From: Solimonas flava DSM 18980 | Lineage (GTDB): Bacteria > Pseudomonadota > Gammaproteobacteria > Nevskiales > Nevskiaceae | Assembly: GCF_000426685.1 (NCBI RefSeq) | Contig: NZ_KE384553.1 | Location: 390,906-454,905 of the forward strand | Length of the DNA stretch: 64,000 nucleotides | Direction: 5' to 3' | Made by a program: the position numbers and the translations under genes | Shown here: positions 1-8,683 of the stretch, piece by piece | How the letters are laid out: each line of letters begins with the position of its first letter | Numbering within the stretch: the stretch's first letter is position 1 | Notes under the pieces: generated by a model | What the model saw: only the letters and a program-made list of their open reading frames with translations | Told to the model about the DNA's origin: nothing | Databases searched by the model: none

Positions 1-978
1 CAGCTCTACGAACTGGAGATCGCGCTGTCGCAGCTGCCGGCCAAGGGTTGGCAGGTGCCGCAGTGGATCGTCGACCGCACGCTGCGCAACCTGCTGGTCG
101 ACTTGACCGGCAACACGCACCGCGCCGAGCTCTGCATCGACAAGCTGTACTCGCCGGACAGCCCGACCGGCCGCCTCGGTCTGGTCGAGCTGCGCGGCTT
201 CGAAATGCCACCGCATGCGCGCATGAGCCTCGTCCAGCAGCTGTTGGTGCGTGCGCTGATCGCCTGGTTCTGGCGCGAGCCGTACACGAAGCCGCTGATC
301 CGCTGGGGTACCGCGCTACACGACCGCTGGATGCTGCCGTACGACAACTGGCGCGATCTCGGCGAGGTCGTCGCCGACCTGGGCCGTGCCGGTTTTGCCT
401 TCGAGCACGACTGGTTCGCGCCGCACTTCGAGTTCCGTTTCCCGCGCCACGGCGTGTTCCGCTACGAGGACGTCGAGGTCGAGCTGCGCCACGCGCTCGA
501 GCCCTGGCCGGTGCTCGGCGAGGAGCCGGGCGGCGGCGGCACGACACGCTTCGTCGATTCCTCGGTCGAGCGCCTGCAGATTCGTGCCAAGAACCTGATT
601 CCGGGCCGCTACGTCGTGGCCTGCAACGGTCGGCCGCTGCCGATGCGCGAGACCGGCGTGCGCGGCGAGACCGTTGCCGGGCTGCGCTACCGTGCCTGGC
701 GGCCGTATGCCTGCCTGCATCCGACGATCGGCGTGCACACGCCGCTGGTATTCGATCTGTACGATCGCTGGAGCGGCCGCGCGCTCGCCGGCTGTACCTA
801 CCACGTCGCGCATCCGGCCGGCCGCAACTACGACACCTTCCCGGTCAATGCGTTCGAGGCCGAGGCGCGCCGCATCGCGCGCTTCGAGGCGATCGGCCAT
901 ACGCCGGGCCGTTACGCGCTCGGCGTCGAGAGTCCCAATCCGGACTTCCCGTGCACGCTCGACCTGCGCCGGCCGTAG
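1..978 (+). CDS. DUF2126-type transglutaminase-family protein, C-terminal part (5' truncated)
   Basis: The reading frame is open from the first base and ends at a TAG at 976-978, so only the last 325 residues are in the window. The text resembles the C-terminal part of large (about 1,100 residue) DUF2126 proteins, which carry an N-terminal transglutaminase-like domain. Recognisable stretches are [35 protein letters not shown] and the end [16 protein letters not shown]2126 proteins usually sit beside other transglutaminase-like and alpha-E genes; those would lie to the left. The biochemical role is not established. The family call rests on remembered conserved text, not on a search. Confidence 0.8.
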   Translation, partial: QLYELEIALSQLPAKGWQVPQWIVDRTLRNLLVDLTGNTHRAELCIDKLYSPDSPTGRLGLVELRGFEMPPHARMSLVQQLLVRALIAWFWREPYTKPLIRWGTALHDRWMLPYDNWRDLGEVVADLGRAGFAFEHDWFAPHFEFRFPRHGVFRYEDVEVELRHALEPWPVLGEEPGGGGTTRFVDSSVERLQIRAKNLIPGRYVVACNGRPLPMRETGVRGETVAGLRYRAWRPYACLHPTIGVHTPLVFDLYDRWSGRALAGCTYHVAHPAGRNYDTFPVNAFEAEARRIARFEAIGHTPGRYALGVESPNPDFPCTLDLRRP

Positions 979-1011
979 GGCCGCGCGCGGGCGCGGCGTC
1001 GGGCACTGCGC

Positions 1012-1521
1012 TCAGCGCACCGGGATCGAGGCGACGAACGCGCCCTCCGGCAGCGGGAAGCTGAGCGTCGACATCGGCGTGACGTGGGATTTGGCGATCT
1101 TCCAGCGCCCGTCCTCGATCACGTAGGTGTCGCGGTACTCCATCGACAGCTGCGTGACGGTCTTGTCCTGGTTGTTGACCTGCATGAACCACAGTGTCCA
1201 CTCGCCGGTGGCGCTGCGCTCGTCGATCAGCTCGACCGTCGGATGCTTGCCGTGATGGATGTCGTGCACCAGCCAGGTCCCCTGCGCGGTCCGGGCGGTC
1301 GCGATCTGGGCGAAGACCTGCACCAGCGGCTCGCGGTCGCTGAACTTGCCGATGACGCCGTAGTCGATGTCGGCGCCCTCGCGGACGAAGCACTCGCGGA
1401 AGGCATCCGGATCCTTGCGGTCGCAGGCACGCCAGTAGCGATACTTCAGTTGCTCGATCTCGTGGATCGCCTCGAGGCGCTGGATGCGGCGCAGCAGGTC
1501 GGCGGTTTCAGTGGCGGTCAT
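1012..1521 (-). CDS. SnoaL-like / NTF2-like fold protein
   Basis: A 169-residue protein starting at ATG 1521, preceded by GAGGAGA as ribosome binding site. It has the layout of single-domain SnoaL-like proteins: an N-terminal helix pair with EQLKYRYWRACDRKD, then a curved sheet ending in VIEDGRWKIAKSHV, the usual final strand of the NTF2 fold. Members are small-molecule isomerases, hydratases, dehydratase-like enzymes or ligand-binding proteins. No catalytic dyad can be assigned, so the substrate is unknown. It is convergent with the DUF2126 gene and reads away from the small-RNA region. Fold call good, function open. Confidence 0.75.
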   Translation of the reverse strand: MTATETADLLRRIQRLEAIHEIEQLKYRYWRACDRKDPDAFRECFVREGADIDYGVIGKFSDREPLVQVFAQIATARTAQGTWLVHDIHHGKHPTVELIDERSATGEWTLWFMQVNNQDKTVTQLSMEYRDTYVIEDGRWKIAKSHVTPMSTLSFPLPEGAFVASIPVR

Positions 1522-1681
1522 GCGGTCTCCTCGTGTTCTGGCGCCCGATGTCCGTCCCGGACGCGGCTCGCAAGGACCTTAGCGGGCGTGCCGGATGCCG
1601 GCACAGTCCAAACGGATGACGGGGCGAGCGCGGCGATCTTGTTGTTTAGTTTTTCTAAGCATCGAGGCAAGAAAAAATCAA

Positions 1682-1710
1682 TTGTTGCGACGCAGCAAGC
1701 GCGCTTTAAT
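1682..1710 (+). promoter_or_regulatory. Sigma-70-type promoter for a small RNA
   Basis: TTGTTG at 1682-1687 and TTTAAT at 1705-1710 are separated by 17 bases, close to the sigma-70 consensus. They lie in a local AT-rich pocket in otherwise very GC-rich DNA. Transcription would begin near 1717 and run into a strong intrinsic terminator about 100 bases downstream, with no open reading frame between. This is read directly from the sequence; activity is inferred. Confidence 0.6.
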
Positions 1711-1716
1711 ACTCCC

Positions 1717-1823
1717 ACGCCAGCCGGATGGCACTTCGAAACGAAGCCTCCCGCTGCCAACGGTCTCCTCCAGATCCCACAAGGGGTCTCTTTAAAGCCA
1801 CCTGACTCAGGTGGCTTTTTTTT
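1717..1823 (+). ncRNA. Candidate small regulatory RNA, about 107 nt
   Basis: The segment between a good promoter and a Rho-independent terminator has no coding potential but strong secondary structure. Hairpin 1 is CTTCG-AAA-CGAAG (1734-1746). Hairpin 2 is AGATCCC-ACAA-GGGGTCT (1772-1789). Hairpin 3 is the terminator (1794-1818). Between hairpins 1 and 2 lies the unpaired pyrimidine stretch TCTCCTCC (1764-1771), complementary to a Shine-Dalgarno sequence. This layout is typical of trans-acting small RNAs that block ribosome binding sites through C-rich motifs. I do not recognise a named family. An alternative is a long attenuated leader of the iron operon that starts at 2114. Confidence 0.55.
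1794..1823 (+). terminator. Rho-independent terminator of the candidate small RNA
   Basis: Ten-base-pair stem AAAGCCACCT / AGGTGGCTTT with a GACTC loop, followed by an uninterrupted run of eight T (1816-1823). The stem and U-tract have the intrinsic terminator shape and clearly favour plus-strand termination. It does not follow any plus-strand gene, which supports an independent transcript upstream of it. Confidence 0.85.
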
Positions 1824-2113
1824 ATTCTCCGTCCGGATCACTCTGGATCTTCCTCCGAAGAATCAATGCTCTGCCGAAGTTCAGGCACGGGCGTCGACGG
1901 GCGTTGACGGACATCGATGCGGGCTCCGGAGCCGGTGCGCAGCGCTTTGTCCGCGAAGGAAGCCGTAGCCGCGATGGGGCCCTCCGCGCAGCGACACATG
2001 CCGGTTTGCATGCACGTTCCTGCGCACAGCTGAGGTTCAACCCAGCTAAACCTCGCTTTCATCGTTTTGTTGATATTGATAATTACTCTCAATAAACTGC
2101 GGCGCACGACTCC
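1824..2113. other. Intergenic leader region upstream of the iron operon
   Basis: Between the small-RNA terminator and the DUF3649 gene I find no convincing gene. The long reading frame on the opposite strand here is a composition artefact of GC-rich DNA. The only clear element is the Fur box near the right edge, in an AT-rich stretch (2060-2098). Confidence 0.5.
2072..2090 (+). promoter_or_regulatory. Fur box
   Basis: GATATTGATAATTACTCTC matches the 19-base Fur consensus GATAATGATAATCATTATC at 15 of 19 positions. It sits 23 bases upstream of the first gene of an operon whose domains (DUF3649, PepSY, DUF3325) are typical of siderophore-uptake loci. A GATAAT at 2078-2083 inside it could be a -10 element, so Fur binding would occlude the promoter. 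Repression by Fur-Fe(II) in iron-replete cells is inferred from family knowledge. Confidence 0.75.
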
Positions 2114-2437
2114 TTGAGCGTTTACGCCGTGACTGCCGCCGAGACCGTCCTTCCTGCCGCTTCCTTCGCGCGTCGCCGCTTCTGGCTGCGTACGCTGCTC
2201 GCCGGTCCGCTGGCTTTCGCGGCTGCGGCGCTGCTGATGCTCGGCGGCACGGCATGGCTGCCGGCCGGGCGTGCGCAGATCGACAACCTCGTGCTGCCGG
2301 TCGTGCTGTTCCCGCTGATCTGGACGGCGCTGTTCCTTTACGCCCTGCTCGATGCACGTCTGCTGCGCGCCTACGGCGTCATCGTCGCGCTGCTCGCTCT
2401 GCACGGCGCGCTGATCGCCACCCGGCTCTGGAAATAG
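2114..2437 (+). CDS. DUF3649-type small membrane protein of iron operon
   Basis: A 107-residue protein with a TTG start at 2114; an in-frame GTG at 2129 is an equally plausible start, as neither has a good ribosome binding site. It has a basic N-terminus (ARRRF), a first membrane segment around LLAGPLAFAAAALLML and two more in the second half (LPVVLFPLIWTALFLYALL and VIVALLALHGALI). This is the profile of DUF3649 proteins, found next to PepSY transmembrane proteins and DUF3325 in siderophore-uptake loci. First gene of a Fur-box operon; the next gene starts 3 bases after its stop. Molecular role unknown. Confidence 0.7.
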   Translation: MSVYAVTAAETVLPAASFARRRFWLRTLLAGPLAFAAAALLMLGGTAWLPAGRAQIDNLVLPVVLFPLIWTALFLYALLDARLLRAYGVIVALLALHGALIATRLWK

Positions 2438-2440
2438 CCC

Positions 2441-4048
2441 ATGGTCAAGCTGCCGCAAAGCGAAACGAAGAAGCTGCTGGCGATCCACGGCTGGTCGGGC
2501 GTATTGCTCGGCCTGCTGCTGTACGCGGTGATCTGCACCGGCGTCGCGGCCGTGTTCGAAGACGAGATCAAGGATTGGTCGAGCGCCTTGCCGACCCGCG
2601 CCGCGGCCGAGTTTCCGGCCGGGCTCGACGCCGCGATGCGCCGCGTCGCCGCCGAAACCGATCCGCATTTCCTGCACGATCTGTCGATCTGGCCGGCTGG
2701 CGGCGGGCGTCTCAACCTGCTGTTCCACACGCACGAGACCGACGCGAAGGGCAGGCCGGTCGAGCGCGGCGTCGAGTACGAGCTGGACGGCAATACGATG
2801 CAGACCGTCGCGCGCCGCGAAGGTCGGCTCGACGATCTCGGCAGCGCTCGCCGTTCGAGCGCGCTCGCCGATTTTCTCGTCGAGCTGCATGTGCGTCTGC
2901 ATCTGCCGAACCCGTATGGTCTGTTTCTCACCGGCGTGCTCGGGCTGGTGATGATGATCGCCGCTGTCACCGGCTTCCTGATCCACCGGCACCTGATCAA
3001 GGAGCTGTTCACGCTGCGCCGCCGGCGCGACAGGTTGCTGACGGCGCGCGACGCGCATGTCGTCGCCGGCACCTGGAACCTGCCGTTCGCGTTCATCCTG
3101 GCGTTCACCGGCAGCTTCTTCAGCTTCGCCAGCGCGTTCGCGCTGCCGGCGATGGCGATGGTCGCGTTCGGCGGCGATCGGGACCGGATGTTCGAAACCC
3201 TCATCGGCCGGACCGTCGCCGAGGATTCGCGCGCCGCCGCGCCGGCGGATCTCGACGCCGTACTGCGCGACGTGCGGCAGCGCGCCGGCGAGGAGCCGAC
3301 CTTCATCAGCATCGAGCATTACGGCCGCGTCGACGCCGCGATCACGCTGTTCATGGAGCCGAAGCGCGGCGAGCTGACGCCGATCAGCTACGTCTATTCC
3401 GGCGCCAGCGGCGCGTTCCTGCAGGACAAGCCGCTGCTCGGCCTGCAGCCTTCGTTCGGCGGGCAGCTCTACGCGCTGATCGGGCCGCTGCACTTCGGCA
3501 ACTTCGCCGGGCCGCTGTCGAAGGCCGTGTGGTTTGCGCTCGGCTTCGCCGGAGCGTACGTGACGCTGACCGGGCTGCTCCTGTGGACCCAGCGTCGTGC
3601 CGGGCAGCCGGCGTGGCGGCGCATGGGCATCGTCGTGCACTGGGTCGGCTACGGCCTGCCGCTGGCGCTGCTGGCCTGTCCTTACGGTTACTTCATCGCC
3701 GTGGCGAGCGGCGCCGACGCCATCACTGCGCAGGCCATCGCTTTCCTCGGCGTGGCGGCGCTGACGTTCGCCGCCGTGCTGCTGCTGCGCCGGCATGACG
3801 CGATCCAGCGCGCCGCGCTGCTGGCCAGCGGCGCGGCGATGCTCGGCATGCCGCTGCTGCGTCTGGTCTGCGGCGGGCTCGGCTGGTCCTCGGCGCTACG
3901 CGCCGGCATCGTCGTGGTGCCGGCGGTTGATCTCGCGCTGCTGAGTGCGGCGCTGATCTGTCTGCTGCTGGCTGCGCGCTCGATCCGATCCGCACGCGCG
4001 CTGCCGGTGCGCGAAGTGCGTGCCGCCGGCTGGGCCCCGGGCGCATGA
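2441..4048 (+). CDS. PepSY-associated transmembrane protein, putative siderophore-iron reductase/transport
   Basis: A 535-residue inner-membrane protein. It opens with the signature of PepSY_TM proteins: a membrane segment beginning HGWSGVLLGLLLYAV, then FEDEI. A periplasmic segment follows, a second helix pair (GVLGLVMMIAAVTGFLIHRH), a third (FAFILAFTGSFFSF) and several C-terminal helices from about residue 360 on (FAGAYVTLTGLLLW). Relatives lie in Fur-regulated operons beside TonB-dependent receptors and are thought to help reduce or release iron from siderophores at the inner membrane. No receptor gene is present here, so the substrate cannot be inferred. The stop overlaps the next start by 4 bases. 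Confidence 0.85.
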   Translation: MVKLPQSETKKLLAIHGWSGVLLGLLLYAVICTGVAAVFEDEIKDWSSALPTRAAAEFPAGLDAAMRRVAAETDPHFLHDLSIWPAGGGRLNLLFHTHETDAKGRPVERGVEYELDGNTMQTVARREGRLDDLGSARRSSALADFLVELHVRLHLPNPYGLFLTGVLGLVMMIAAVTGFLIHRHLIKELFTLRRRRDRLLTARDAHVVAGTWNLPFAFILAFTGSFFSFASAFALPAMAMVAFGGDRDRMFETLIGRTVAEDSRAAAPADLDAVLRDVRQRAGEEPTFISIEHYGRVDAAITLFMEPKRGELTPISYVYSGASGAFLQDKPLLGLQPSFGGQLYALIGPLHFGNFAGPLSKAVWFALGFAGAYVTLTGLLLWTQRRAGQPAWRRMGIVVHWVGYGLPLALLACPYGYFIAVASGADAITAQAIAFLGVAALTFAAVLLLRRHDAIQRAALLASGAAMLGMPLLRLVCGGLGWSSALRAGIVVVPAVDLALLSAALICLLLAARSIRSARALPVREVRAAGWAPGA

Positions 4049-4335
4049 GCGGCGTCACCTTGCTGGCGATCGCCTGCAGCGCGGCGGTGCTGCTGCTGAT
4101 CGGGCGCCGCGATCCGAAGCGGCTGCGTGCGGCCGGCCGCTGCGATCTGGCGCCGTACAGCGCCGCGCAGCGCCGCGGACTCGCTGCCGCGGCGCTGCTG
4201 CCGGGCCTGCTGCTGGCACTGGCCGGGCAATCGGCCGGCGTCGTGATCTGGCTCGGCGCGAGCGTTGCGCTCGGCTGGCTGCTGACGCAGATGCTGGCCG
4301 CCGGCGTCGCCGGGCGCGGCAAGGTCCGGCGCTGA
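4045..4335 (+). CDS. DUF3325 family membrane protein
   Basis: A 96-residue protein starting at ATG 4045, overlapping the PepSY gene by ATGA. Three hydrophobic segments (VTLLAIACSAAVLLLI, LAAAALLPGLLLALAG, VVIWLGASVALGWLLTQML) are separated by short basic loops (RRDPKRLR), as in DUF3325 proteins. The family is a companion of PepSY proteins in iron-uptake operons. Translational coupling and the shared Fur box suggest it is made with its two upstream partners. No enzymatic motif is visible. Confidence 0.75.
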   Translation: MSGVTLLAIACSAAVLLLIGRRDPKRLRAAGRCDLAPYSAAQRRGLAAAALLPGLLLALAGQSAGVVIWLGASVALGWLLTQMLAAGVAGRGKVRR

Positions 4336-4412
4336 GGCGCCGTGGTGCGGCCATGCGCCGCGCGATTCGCTGCGCTAAGGTCGCGGTCCCCGACGTCGGC
4401 TGGAGAACGCGC

Positions 4413-5843
4413 GTGCTCAAGTCCCACTATCCGCTCTATCTCGCCAATCGCCCGCGTGAAAGCGGGCGGACGCTGGACGTCAGCGACAAGTACTCCGGCG
4501 CGCTGGCGACCCGCGTCGCGCTCGCCGACGCGGCGCTGCTCGACGAGGCGATCGCCGCGGCCACCGCCGCTGCGCGGCCGATGGCCGAATGGCCGGCCTA
4601 CGAGCGCCAGGCGGTGCTCGAACACTGCGCGCGGCGCTTCGAGGCGCGCGCCGAGGAATTCGCGCAGGCGCTGTGCGTCGAAGCCGGCAAGCCGATCCGC
4701 GATGCGCGCGGCGAAGTCACGCGCCTGATCGAGACCTTCCGCTATGCCGCCGGCGAAGCGGTGCGCCAGCATGGCGACTATCGGCCGCTCGACATCGGGC
4801 CGCGCGCGAAAGGCTACTGGTCGCTGCTCAAGCGGGTGCCGATCGGCCCGGTTTCGTTCATCAGTCCGTTCAACTTTCCGCTGAACCTCGCCGCGCACAA
4901 GATCGCGCCGGCGATCGCCGCCGGGTGCCCGTTCGTGCTCAAGCCGGCGAGCGCGACGCCGGTCGGCGCGCTGCTGATCGGCGAGGTGCTCGCCGAAACC
5001 GCGCTGCCGGCCGGCGCGTTCTCGATCCTGCCGTGCCGGGCGGCGGACGCCGACGCGCTGGTCCGCGACGAGCGCCTCAAGCTGCTGTCGTTCACCGGCT
5101 CGCCGGCGGTCGGCTGGGACATGAAGGCGCGCGCCGGACGCAAGCCGGTGATCCTCGAACTCGGCGGCAACGCCGGCTGCATCGTCGACGAGGGCAGCGA
5201 TCTCGATTTCGTCGTGTCGCGCCTCGTGTTCGGCGCCTACTACCAGTCCGGACAGTCGTGCATCAGCGTGCAGCGCATCTACGCGCACGCCTCGCTGTAC
5301 ACGGCGCTGCGCGAGAAGCTGACGGCCGCGGTGCGCGCGCTCAAGTGCGGCGATCCGAAGCAGGAGGACACTTTCATCGGGCCGATGATCGCCGAGTCCG
5401 AGGCGCAGCGGCTCGAGCGCTGGATCGGCGCGGCGCTGCAGCGCGGCGCGCGGCTGCTGTGCGGCGGCGAGCGGCGCGGGGCGATGCTGTCGCCGGCGCT
5501 GCTCGAAAACGTGCCGGCCGATTGCGAGCTGTCGGCGAAGGAGGCGTTCGGCCCGGTCGCGATGCTCGCCGCGTTCGACGATTTCGACGCCGCGCTCGAT
5601 GCCGTCAACGCCAGCGACTACGGCCTGCAGGCCGGCGTGTTCACGCGCGACCTGGGCCGCATCGAGAAGGCCTGGAACCGCCTCGAAGTCGGCGGCGTCG
5701 TGATCGGCGACGTGCCGAGCTTCCGCGTCGATCACATGCCCTACGGCGGCGTGAAGCAGTCCGGGCTCGGTCGCGAAGGCGTGGCCTACGCGATCGAGCA
5801 CCTGACCGAGCCGCGCCTGCTGGTCGTGCGCTCGCCGGACTGA
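4413..5843 (+). CDS. NAD(P)-dependent aldehyde dehydrogenase
   Basis: A 476-residue enzyme of the aldehyde dehydrogenase superfamily, oxidising an aldehyde to the acid in the cytoplasm. Visible motifs in order: the cofactor-binding stretch ISPFNFPLN and LKPAS (Lys contacts the cofactor), FTGSPAVG, the general base in LELGGNAG, the catalytic Cys in GQSCISVQR, and EAFGPVA then GGVKQSGLGREG near the end. The pattern is closest to glyceraldehyde-3-phosphate/lactaldehyde-type members, but the substrate is not resolvable. I chose GTG 4413 because GGAGA lies 6 bases upstream; an ATG at 4353 would add 20 unconserved-looking residues. It follows the iron operon by 77 bases and is probably separate. 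Confidence 0.85.
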   Translation: MLKSHYPLYLANRPRESGRTLDVSDKYSGALATRVALADAALLDEAIAAATAAARPMAEWPAYERQAVLEHCARRFEARAEEFAQALCVEAGKPIRDARGEVTRLIETFRYAAGEAVRQHGDYRPLDIGPRAKGYWSLLKRVPIGPVSFISPFNFPLNLAAHKIAPAIAAGCPFVLKPASATPVGALLIGEVLAETALPAGAFSILPCRAADADALVRDERLKLLSFTGSPAVGWDMKARAGRKPVILELGGNAGCIVDEGSDLDFVVSRLVFGAYYQSGQSCISVQRIYAHASLYTALREKLTAAVRALKCGDPKQEDTFIGPMIAESEAQRLERWIGAALQRGARLLCGGERRGAMLSPALLENVPADCELSAKEAFGPVAMLAAFDDFDAALDAVNASDYGLQAGVFTRDLGRIEKAWNRLEVGGVVIGDVPSFRVDHMPYGGVKQSGLGREGVAYAIEHLTEPRLLVVRSPD

Positions 5844-5879
5844 GCGGCGCGCGGCCGGCTGCCCGGCGGCGCGGCTGGC

Positions 5880-8672
5880 TCAGTGCGCCGGCGCGGTGTC
5901 GCGGCGCAGGAAGGCGATCGGCGGTGCGTACTTCGTCGTGCCGCGCTTCTTCTGCGTGACCAGCGTCAGGCCGGACGGCTTGAAGACGTTGACGTTGTGC
6001 GTATTCGGCGTCGTCACGATGTACTGCGCGCGCGTCGCCTGCAGGAAGGCGCCGACCTTGTCGATGTTGAAGATGTCGAGGTGCGCGAACGGTTCGTCGA
6101 TGAACACGAAGCCGCCGCTCTGGTCCTCGTCCATCAGCAGGCCGACGAGCAGGATCATCGACTTCATCACCTGCTGGCCGCCGGACGCCTCGCCGTCGTT
6201 GAGGCCGATCATGCCCTTCTGGTCGAAGTTGAACTGCACTTCGAGGCGTGCCTGCGACAGCGTGAGGTCGTCATTGGTCAGCTGCGGCGGCTCGACTTCG
6301 ACGTCAATGCCGGCCAGCGCGCCGAGGTGGCGCAGGTTCTGCGCATAGCGGCGCACCGTCGCGCGCAGCACGCCGATGTACTGGCTGCGCGCGCGGTCGG
6401 TGCTGCTGCGCGCGCGTTCGAGATGCACGTCCTGGTCGCTGATGCGCGATTCGAGCTGGCGATGCTCGGCATCGAGCTTGTCGCGGATCGCGACGCAGTT
6501 GGCGTCGGTGTTCCAGCGGCCGTCGTCGCGGCGCCGGTGCAGGCGCTCCATCTCGCGTTCGACCGCGCCGCTGGAGTCGTAGCGGGCGCGGGCCTCCGCC
6601 ATCGCCGCCGCGCTGCGCCAGTCGGCCGGCTTGCCGCGCCGCAGGCGCCGCCATTCGAGCACGTGCGCGGCGTAGGCGCGGCGCGACTGCTCGAACTCGG
6701 CCTGCAGCTGCTGCTGGCGGACGCGCGTCTTCTGCAAGGCCTCTTCGGTGCGGTCGTGGCGCGAGGTGAGGCGGTGCAAGGCCTGCGACATCTCGTAGTA
6801 GCGCGCCGCCGCTGCGGCGCGCGCCGCGCTGATGTCCTCGAGTTCCTGCGCGAGGCGCGCGGCCTCGGCTTCGGCGGCCTCGAATTCCGGCGCGCGCGCC
6901 GCGATCTCGCGCGTGGCGTCGACGCCGGCCAGCGCCGACTGCACGTCGGCGAGCTTGCGCGTGGCGAGCGCCAGCGCCTCGCGCAGGCCTTCGCGCTGGT
7001 CCTTCAGCTCTTCGAGGCGGCGGCGCGCATCGGCGACCGCATTGCGACCGAAGTGCACGTCGACGACGCTGATGTCGCGGCCGCCGCGGCGCTCGCGCTG
7101 ATAGGCGCGCGGCGTGATCCACGACTGGCTCTCCGGCAGGCGCGCGCCGTCCTCGGTGCTGTCGACGCGCTGGATGCCGTCGAGCAGCTTGGCCAGCCAC
7201 ACCGGCGGATCGGCGTGAAAACGCACGCATTCGAGCAGCGAGCCGCGCTGCGGCAGCGGTGCCGGCGCGCGATCGGGCACGACGTAATGGCGATAGCGGT
7301 GCTGCTCGCCGAGACGCCAGGCCGCGGCGCGGTCGCCGGGCTTTTCGAGCAGCACCAGATGGCGCACGCCGGCGAGCACCGATTCGACCGCGAGCTGCCA
7401 GGTGTCGTCGGTGATCTCGACGATGTCGCCGAGCATGCAGTGCGCGATGCCGGCGTCGCGCAGCGCCTGCGAGAACGCGCTGACTTCGCGCGGCTCCGGG
7501 CGCCGGCCGCTGTCGAGCGCGGCGATGCGCGCCTGCAGCTCGCCGATCTCGCGGTCGACGCCGTCGATCTGGCCTTGCAGCTCGTAGCGGCGCCGGCCGA
7601 GCTTTTCCTGTTCGCGCAGCGCGGCTTCGGTGTCGAGGCCCTCGGCCTGTTCGGCGAGCTGGTCGAGCAGGCGCTTGCGCTGTTCGAGCACGGCCTGCGC
7701 CTTGCCGAGCGGGCGTTCGATCTGGCGCTCCTGCTTCTGCAGGCTTTCCATTTGCGCCTTGCTGTCGGCTTCGGCGGCCTCGGTGTCTTCGCGCTCGCGG
7801 ACCAGCGCGCCATGCTCGTCGGCGAGGCGTGCGAGCTGGGCGCCGAGTTCGGCGACTTCGCGGCGCTTGCCGAGCAGCTGGGCGCGGCCGCCGCGCAGGC
7901 TGTCGAGCAGCTCGGCGAGCTGCAGGCGCGGCAGCCACTGGCCGGTGAGATCGGCGAGTTCGCCGAGCAGGCGCTCGTACTCGCGGTACGAGTTGACGTC
8001 GGCCTCGGCGGCCTGCAGCTGGGTGTGCAGGCGCGCGAGCTGGGTCTTGAGCTCGTCGAGTTCGCGTGCGCAGGCCAGCTGGTCCTCGCGCGCCTTCTGA
8101 TAGTTGTCGAGCACTTCCTGATCGCCGAACACGTCGAACACGAGGTCGAGCAGCTGGCGCGGCGAGTATTCGCAGAGCTTGTCGGTGTGGCCCTGGTCGA
8201 GCGCCAGCACGCGCTTGATCGCGCGCGTCAGGCCGGCGTTTTCGAGCTGCGATTCATACTGGCGCACGCCGATCCAGGTCACCGCCTCGCTGCTCTCGGC
8301 GACCTCGACCGGCACGTCGCCGGCGCCGATGCCGTAGCTGCGTTCCCAGTCGCCGCCCTTCTTGCGGATGCGGCAGAACAGCGTGACGGTCTCGTCGGTG
8401 ATCGGCCAGAACGCCAGCTGGCCGTTGCTGCGGCGCGGGTTCGAGACCGTCGCGCGCAGCCACGCCGACGGACGATCGGCGCGGCGCACGTAGCGCTTGT
8501 AGTCGCGACCCTGCGAGCAGTTGATCGCCAGCAGCGTGCGCAGCGCGTCGAGCAGCGTCGTCTTGCCCGAGCCGTTCGGCCCGACGACGGTGACGATGTT
8601 GGCGTCGAGCGGCAGCGTGAAGCGTTCCCACCAGTCCCAGTGGACGATTTCGATCTTGTGGAAGCTGAACAT
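5880..8672 (-). CDS. SMC-like ATPase of a MksB/JetC-type condensin
   Basis: A 930-residue protein, ATG at 8672 (FSFHKIEIVHWDWW follows). It has the full SMC plan: Walker A GPNGSGKTT at residues 31-39, a coiled-coil arm (about 190-390), a globular hinge (about 390-545, with AGIAHCMLGDIVEI as in MksB/JetC hinges), a returning coiled coil to about 800, an ABC signature written as EASGGQQ and Walker B FVFIDEPFAHLD near 855. SMC dimers bridge DNA through ATP-driven loop extrusion. It is the third gene of a kleisin-KITE-SMC operon, 11 bases after the KITE gene, the order of mksFEB and jetABC. The next gene is a convergent aldehyde dehydrogenase, so the nuclease gene of Wadjet is missing here. SMC call firm; subfamily tentative. 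Confidence 0.85.
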   Translation of the reverse strand: MFSFHKIEIVHWDWWERFTLPLDANIVTVVGPNGSGKTTLLDALRTLLAINCSQGRDYKRYVRRADRPSAWLRATVSNPRRSNGQLAFWPITDETVTLFCRIRKKGGDWERSYGIGAGDVPVEVAESSEAVTWIGVRQYESQLENAGLTRAIKRVLALDQGHTDKLCEYSPRQLLDLVFDVFGDQEVLDNYQKAREDQLACARELDELKTQLARLHTQLQAAEADVNSYREYERLLGELADLTGQWLPRLQLAELLDSLRGGRAQLLGKRREVAELGAQLARLADEHGALVREREDTEAAEADSKAQMESLQKQERQIERPLGKAQAVLEQRKRLLDQLAEQAEGLDTEAALREQEKLGRRRYELQGQIDGVDREIGELQARIAALDSGRRPEPREVSAFSQALRDAGIAHCMLGDIVEITDDTWQLAVESVLAGVRHLVLLEKPGDRAAAWRLGEQHRYRHYVVPDRAPAPLPQRGSLLECVRFHADPPVWLAKLLDGIQRVDSTEDGARLPESQSWITPRAYQRERRGGRDISVVDVHFGRNAVADARRRLEELKDQREGLREALALATRKLADVQSALAGVDATREIAARAPEFEAAEAEAARLAQELEDISAARAAAAARYYEMSQALHRLTSRHDRTEEALQKTRVRQQQLQAEFEQSRRAYAAHVLEWRRLRRGKPADWRSAAAMAEARARYDSSGAVEREMERLHRRRDDGRWNTDANCVAIRDKLDAEHRQLESRISDQDVHLERARSSTDRARSQYIGVLRATVRRYAQNLRHLGALAGIDVEVEPPQLTNDDLTLSQARLEVQFNFDQKGMIGLNDGEASGGQQVMKSMILLVGLLMDEDQSGGFVFIDEPFAHLDIFNIDKVGAFLQATRAQYIVTTPNTHNVNVFKPSGLTLVTQKKRGTTKYAPPIAFLRRDTAPAH

Positions 8673-8683
8673 CGGGTTCTGGT

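Noticed and set aside
1838-3796. Very long open frame (652 codons) on the minus strand opposite the iron operon
   Set aside because: It is opposite genes with clear membrane-protein text and has Arg/Gln/Asp-rich, low-complexity translation; typical of antisense frames in GC-rich coding DNA.
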